The notes under the pieces: model-generated
Seen by the model: only the letters and a program-made list of their open reading frames with translations
What the model was told of the DNA's origin: nothing
The model's database searches: none
Translations under genes and position numbers: made by a program
Assembly (NCBI GenBank): GCA_005777415.1
Contig: SXMI01000185.1
Span: forward strand, 1 to 9,109
Direction of reading: 5' to 3'
DNA length: 9,109 nucleotides
Source of the DNA: Actinomycetota bacterium
Lineage (GTDB): Bacteria; Actinomycetota; Acidimicrobiia; Acidimicrobiales; Microtrichaceae
Shown: piece after piece, positions 5,919 through 9,109 of the stretch
Layout of the letters: each line of letters begins with the position of its first letter
Position numbering within the stretch: the first letter of the stretch is position 1

Positions 5919-6851
5919 GTGACGGGAGCGGGACTCGGCGACCAGAGCGCACCGGGCGCACCGACGGCGGGCGTGGCGGTCGCCCGGGGCGACGACCCGC
6001 TCCCCCCGGAGCCTCCCGCCCCACTCGGTGCCGACGGCCCGCTGGCCGTGGTCCGTCCCGTGGGCGTGCTGGGCGTCCTCGACGGTGGCTTCGAGCTGCT
6101 CCGGTTCCGCTTCCCGGGGCTGGTCGGCGTCGCCGCTGCCGTGTTGCTGCCCCTCCAGCTCGCCGAACTCCTCGTCGTGCTCGGATCGAGCCGATCGACG
6201 GGCACCGACCCGCTCACGACGCCGGCGTCGTTCGAGTTCCTGGCATCGAGCTCGGCCGCGGGCGGGTGGTCGGTGCTGTTCGCGCTGGCCGGGGCGCTCG
6301 CGCTGACCTGGGTGGGCCTGGTCGTCGGGACGCTCGTGGCGTCCTGGTGGTCCGGGGTAGACCTCCCTGTCGGTCGGGCGGTGGGAGTCGCCGCCCGCCG
6401 GTGGTGGGTGGTCCCGGTGCTGACGGCGTTGACCCTGATGGTCAAGGTGCCTGCGGCCTGTGTCGCCGGCGTCGGGTTCGTCGTGGCCGACGCCTTCGTG
6501 TTCACCGCCGCGGTGGCCGCCGGGGCCGAACGGCTCGGCCCGCTCGCCGCGCTCCGGCGTGCGTTCGACCTGAGTCGCCGCAGCCCGTGGATCGCGCTGG
6601 GAGTCGTGGCCGGCGGGCTGTTCCTCACCGTCGTGGTGCAGATGGTGGTCCTGGCCGGGCCACTGCTGTTGATCCAGAGCCTGGGAGTCGGTGGCACCGT
6701 GGCGCTGGTGGTCCAACAGGCCGCCGGACTGGTGGTGCTCGTCACCGTTCCGCTGACCTCGTGCATCGCGGCCCGGGCCTGGATCGAGTTCCGGTGCCGC
6801 GCCGAGGGTGCCGACCTCGAGGATCGGATGGTGCTCCGTGGTCTGCACTGA
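5919..6851 (+). CDS. Multi-pass membrane protein, GPDPase membrane-domain-like
   Basis: A 310-residue integral membrane protein. After a Pro/Ala/Gly-rich cytoplasmic-looking tail (1-42) comes RPVGVLGVLDGGFELLRFRF (46-65), matching the 'RPRSxGExLDxAFxLyRrhf' opening of actinobacterial proteins related to the membrane domain of glycerophosphoryl diester phosphodiesterases. Hydrophobic segments lie at about 67-89, 116-142, 163-182, 184-203, 225-250 and 256-282. LRRAFDLSRRSPWIALG (212-228) and the final EFRCRAEGADLEDRM (290-304) are also typical. There is no catalytic phosphodiesterase domain. The GTG at 5919 is chosen because GGGAGGA (5904-5910) lies 8 nt upstream; an ATG at 5910 overlaps that site. 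The DUF4129 gene begins one base after the stop, so this is the first gene of an operon. The role is unknown, probably a membrane partner or transporter-like scaffold. Confidence 0.75.
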   Translation: MTGAGLGDQSAPGAPTAGVAVARGDDPLPPEPPAPLGADGPLAVVRPVGVLGVLDGGFELLRFRFPGLVGVAAAVLLPLQLAELLVVLGSSRSTGTDPLTTPASFEFLASSSAAGGWSVLFALAGALALTWVGLVVGTLVASWWSGVDLPVGRAVGVAARRWWVVPVLTALTLMVKVPAACVAGVGFVVADAFVFTAAVAAGAERLGPLAALRRAFDLSRRSPWIALGVVAGGLFLTVVVQMVVLAGPLLLIQSLGVGGTVALVVQQAAGLVVLVTVPLTSCIAARAWIEFRCRAEGADLEDRMVLRGLH

Positions 6852-6852
6852 G

Positions 6853-7503
6853 GTGGTGACCGACGACGTCGAGCGGGTCATGTCGGACCCGGCGTTCGAC
6901 TACACGCCGTCGTGGCTCGACCGGGCGCTCGAGCGGATCGCCGAGTTCCTGGGCGATCTGGTCTCGCCCTCCTTCGGCGGCGCCGGCGGCACCTTCGGGG
7001 GAGGTGTCGGCGGGGTGGTGGCCTGGCTGTTCGTCGTCGCGGCCCTGGTGGCCGTCGTGGTCGTCGTCGTCGTGGCGGTGCGCAACCGGGTGCGCCGGCC
7101 CGAGGTGACCGAGGAGTCCACGGTCGACGTCGAGCACCGCCGTCCGGCGGCCGAGTGGGCTGCCGATGCGGCGCGCTTCGAGGCCGAGGGCGCCTGGGCC
7201 GAGGCGGTCCGGGCCCGCTACCGGGAGCTCGTCCGCCGGCTCGTGGATGCCCGCTCGCTCCCGGACGTCGCCGGCCTCACGACGACCGAGCTGCGCCGCG
7301 AGCTGGACCGCACGACCCCGTCCGCATCCGGCGACTTCGACCTGGTCTCGACGGTGTTCGAGGCGGCCTGGTACCGCCTGGAGCCGGTCGGCCCGGGCGA
7401 TCTCGGCGGGTTGCGGGAGGCGGCGGCCCGGGTGCTGCAGGCACCCCGGGTCCCCTCCGGTGGCGGAGCGCCGTTGGAAGCGGTCGGAGGGGTGCGGCTG
7501 TGA
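6853..7503 (+). CDS. DUF4129 domain-containing membrane protein
   Basis: A 216-residue single-pass membrane protein. The N-terminal part (1-50), with DDVERVMSDPAFDYTPSWLD then RALERIAEFLGDL, matches the short helical region typical of the family, followed by a Gly-rich linker and one long Val-rich transmembrane helix (about 54-76) and a basic stop-transfer (RNRVRR). The C-terminal DUF4129 domain (about 98-196) is helical and predicted cytoplasmic: AARFEAEGAWAEAVRARYRE, LTTTELRRE and VFEAAWYRLEP are recognisable. Function is not established. The start is uncertain: GTG codons at 6838, 6853 and 6856 and an ATG at 6880 are all in frame; I choose 6853 since it directly follows the upstream stop (6849-6851) and keeps the conserved N-terminal helix. 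The 3' end overlaps the DUF4350 gene by 4 nt (GTGA), indicating translational coupling. Confidence 0.82.
   Translation: MVTDDVERVMSDPAFDYTPSWLDRALERIAEFLGDLVSPSFGGAGGTFGGGVGGVVAWLFVVAALVAVVVVVVVAVRNRVRRPEVTEESTVDVEHRRPAAEWAADAARFEAEGAWAEAVRARYRELVRRLVDARSLPDVAGLTTTELRRELDRTTPSASGDFDLVSTVFEAAWYRLEPVGPGDLGGLREAAARVLQAPRVPSGGGAPLEAVGGVRL
7486..7492 (+). promoter_or_regulatory. Ribosome binding site of the DUF4350 gene
   Basis: GGAGGGG, inside the DUF4129 coding sequence, lies 7 nt before the GTG at 7500. It fixes the start of the next gene and shows that the pair is translated from one mRNA. Confidence 0.75.
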
Positions 7504-8732
7504 GGTCCGGACGGGGCAGCGTGCTCACGCTGGTCGTGGTCGTCCTGGCCGTCGTCGTCGTGGTGGTGTCGCTCGGCACCACGCCGCCACCGCCGTTCGA
7601 CGCCACGTCGACTGCACCGTCCGGGTATGCCGCCCTCGCCCGGATCGTCGCCGACCGCGGCGCCGACTGGGAGAGCCGGACGGCGACCTCGGTCGCCCAG
7701 CAGGGGTACGGGCCGGGGGACGTGCTGGTGGTCCCGGCACCGGACCTGGCCTCGTTCGAGGAGCTCGGAGCCTTCCGTGAGGCCGCCGAGGCCGGAGCGG
7801 TCGTGGTGTTCGGCTCGCCGCCCCCCGATCCCGACGCGCTCCTCGGCGAGGGCGACCTCGGGCCCCTCGCCGGTGACCCGATCGCCGGGACGGGCCCCGA
7901 TGATGACCTCCTGGCCCGACAGCCGGCGTCACCGACCGATCCCGGCGTCTGCGACGTCGCCGAGCTGGCGGCGCTGGGCCCGATCGACACCTGGTTCACC
8001 GCTCCGATCCCGGTCGAGGGTCGGTCGTCCTGCTTCGGCGACGGCACCGACGCGTACCTGGTCGTCGAGCCCGTGGGCGCCGGTCGGGTCGTCACGCTCT
8101 CCGGCCCCGAGCTCCTCGCCAACGCCAGGCTCTGGCCCGACAAGGAGGGCGGCGGGCGGCCGCTCGACAACGCCGCCGTGCTGGTCGAGCTCGCCGGTCT
8201 GGGGGCCGGCGCCGGCCCGCCGGAGGCCGGCGGACGGCGCATCACCTTCGTCCGGGCCGAGCCGAGCCCTGACCCGGCGGCTGCCGCCGGTCAGCCGACC
8301 AACCCCATCGGGTTCCTGCCCGACGGAGTCCGGGTGGCGCTCGTCGCAGGCGTCGTTGCGTTCTGCTGCTACGCCTGGTTCCGGGCCCGTCGCCTGGGAC
8401 GGGTGGTGCGGGAGCCGGCCCCGGTCCGCATCGCCGGTTCGGAGCTGGTCGTCGCCGTCGGGGAGCTGGGCCGTCGACGCGGTGCCACGGGTCGGGCCGC
8501 GGCGGTACTGCGGGCGGAGTTCGCCCGGCGGGTCGGTCCGGCCGCCGGACTCGGTCCCGCCCCCGACCCCGGCCGGCTGGTGGACTGGTGCGCGCGGCAG
8601 AGCGGCCGGTCCGCCGACGAGGTGGCGACGCTGTTGATCCGTGAGGTGACGGGCCCCGAGGCGCTCGTCCGACTGGCCGGTGCGCTCGACGCTCTGGAGG
8701 AGGAGGTCTCCCGTGTCCGACAACCCCGTTGA
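7500..8732 (+). CDS. DUF4350 domain-containing membrane protein
   Basis: A 410-residue protein with an N-terminal transmembrane anchor (8-24, Val-rich), an extracytoplasmic region (about 28-275), a second membrane helix (276-294) and a cytoplasmic C-terminal tail (295-410). The DUF4350 fold (GATase-like) occupies roughly 40-235: SGYAALARIVADRG (41-54), DVLVVPAPDLASFEE (74-88), GAVVVFGSP (99-107) and GRVVTLSGPELLANARLWPD (195-214), then LDNAAVLVEL (222-231), the conserved 'DNA' element. C151 and C178 could form a disulfide. The tail contains REPAPVRIAGSELVVAVGEL followed by a basic helix, as in relatives. Function is unknown; the family regularly sits beside DUF4129 and MoxR genes. The start GTG overlaps the previous stop; the 3' end overlaps moxR by 20 nt. 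Confidence 0.82.
   Translation: MRSGRGSVLTLVVVVLAVVVVVVSLGTTPPPPFDATSTAPSGYAALARIVADRGADWESRTATSVAQQGYGPGDVLVVPAPDLASFEELGAFREAAEAGAVVVFGSPPPDPDALLGEGDLGPLAGDPIAGTGPDDDLLARQPASPTDPGVCDVAELAALGPIDTWFTAPIPVEGRSSCFGDGTDAYLVVEPVGAGRVVTLSGPELLANARLWPDKEGGGRPLDNAAVLVELAGLGAGAGPPEAGGRRITFVRAEPSPDPAAAAGQPTNPIGFLPDGVRVALVAGVVAFCCYAWFRARRLGRVVREPAPVRIAGSELVVAVGELGRRRGATGRAAAVLRAEFARRVGPAAGLGPAPDPGRLVDWCARQSGRSADEVATLLIREVTGPEALVRLAGALDALEEEVSRVRQPR
8697..8706 (+). promoter_or_regulatory. Purine-rich ribosome binding site of the MoxR gene
   Basis: GGAGGAGGAGG-type purine run at the end of the DUF4350 coding sequence, 6 nt before the GTG at 8713. A near-consensus site inside the upstream gene implies tight coupling and supports the 20-nt gene overlap. 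Confidence 0.75.
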
Positions 8733-9109
8733 GCAGGTACCCCCCGACGGGCCCGACCCGAGGGCGGCGGTGCTGGCCGTCCGCGACGAGGTGGCCAAGG
8801 TCGTCGTCGGCCAGGAGGGTGTGGTGTCGGGCCTCGTCACCGCTCTGCTCATCCGGGGCCACGTCCTGTTGGAGGGCGTGCCCGGGGTCGCCAAGACGCT
8901 GATCGTCAAGGCCCTCGCCCGGTCGCTCGACCTGGACACCAAGCGGGTGCAGTTCACCCCCGACCTGATGCCCTCCGACGTGACCGGCCAGCTCGTGCTG
9001 GATCCCGGCACGACGGTCGGCATGCGGTTCCGGGAGGGCCCGATCTTCACGAACCTCCTCCTCGCCGACGAGATCAACCGGACCCCGCCGAAGACCCAGT
9101 CGGCCCTGC
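8713..9109 (+). CDS. MoxR family AAA+ ATPase (3' end outside window)
   Basis: The first 132 residues of a cytoplasmic AAA+ ATPase; the frame runs off the end of the window. After a Pro/Asp-rich start, VRDEVAKVVVGQEGVVSGLV (23-42) is the typical MoxR entry, followed by LLEGVPGVAKTLIVKALAR (52-70) with Walker A GVPGVAKT (55-62). RVQFTPDLMPSDVTG (78-92) is the MoxR signature, and LLLADEINRTPPKTQSAL (115-132) holds Walker B (D119, E120) and the start of the following conserved helix. Sensor and lid regions lie beyond the window. MoxR ATPases are thought to act as chaperones maturing or remodelling partner proteins, often ones with VWA or DUF58 domains; a DUF58 gene is the expected next neighbour but cannot be seen. 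Coupled translation with DUF4350 suggests the membrane proteins upstream are part of the same complex or pathway. Confidence 0.93.
   Translation, partial: MSDNPVEQVPPDGPDPRAAVLAVRDEVAKVVVGQEGVVSGLVTALLIRGHVLLEGVPGVAKTLIVKALARSLDLDTKRVQFTPDLMPSDVTGQLVLDPGTTVGMRFREGPIFTNLLLADEINRTPPKTQSAL

Noticed and set aside
5885..6766. Upstream extension of the methyltransferase frame (to 555 residues)
   Set aside because: The extra 294 residues are Thr/Ser/Pro/Arg-rich, lie antisense to the membrane protein gene, and precede a normal methyltransferase N-terminus with its own ATG.
7929..9077. Minus-strand open frame of 382 codons opposite DUF4350 and MoxR
   Set aside because: Antisense to MoxR Walker motifs and the DUF4350 core; composition typical of GC-driven shadows.

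Overview
The window is very GC-rich (strong G/C bias at third codon positions, many GTG starts) and gene-dense. It looks like chromosomal DNA of a high-GC actinobacterium. An Acidimicrobiia-like relative is my best guess, from the poly-Thr LAFTG surface protein and the DUF4129-DUF4350-MoxR gene order, but no phylogenetic marker is present to prove it. I see no tRNA, rRNA, CRISPR array, insertion sequence or phage gene. No gap between genes exceeds about 135 bases.

Left part (1-2678, all + strand): the 3' end of a glycogen branching enzyme gene (glgB), then a family 2 glycosyltransferase related to ExoA-type enzymes with C-terminal membrane segments, then 12 bases later a rhomboid intramembrane serine protease carrying an N-terminal Cys/His zinc-binding domain.

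Middle part (2679-5098): a short SRPBCC (START-like) protein on the minus strand, whose 3' end sits in three tandem 22-bp repeats; a divergently transcribed TesB-like acyl-CoA thioesterase on the plus strand; a 15-bp perfect hairpin that probably terminates both converging transcripts; and a minus-strand secreted protein with a signal peptide, three 22-residue acidic repeats, a 13-Thr stalk and a C-terminal LAFTG sortase signal. The leader of that gene contains a second hairpin directly next to its ribosome binding site.

Right part (5099-9109): a minus-strand class I SAM-dependent methyltransferase, and divergent from it (34 bases apart) a tightly packed plus-strand operon: a multi-pass membrane protein of the GPDPase-membrane-domain type, a DUF4129 protein, a DUF4350 protein and a MoxR-family AAA+ ATPase cut by the window edge. 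The last three overlap or nearly overlap, with good Shine-Dalgarno sequences in the upstream coding sequence. This is the recurring MoxR/DUF4129/DUF4350 membrane cluster of actinobacteria, in which MoxR is presumed to act as an ATP-driven chaperone on membrane-anchored partners. Its cellular job is not established. It is the most system-like element here, together with the repeat-bearing surface protein.
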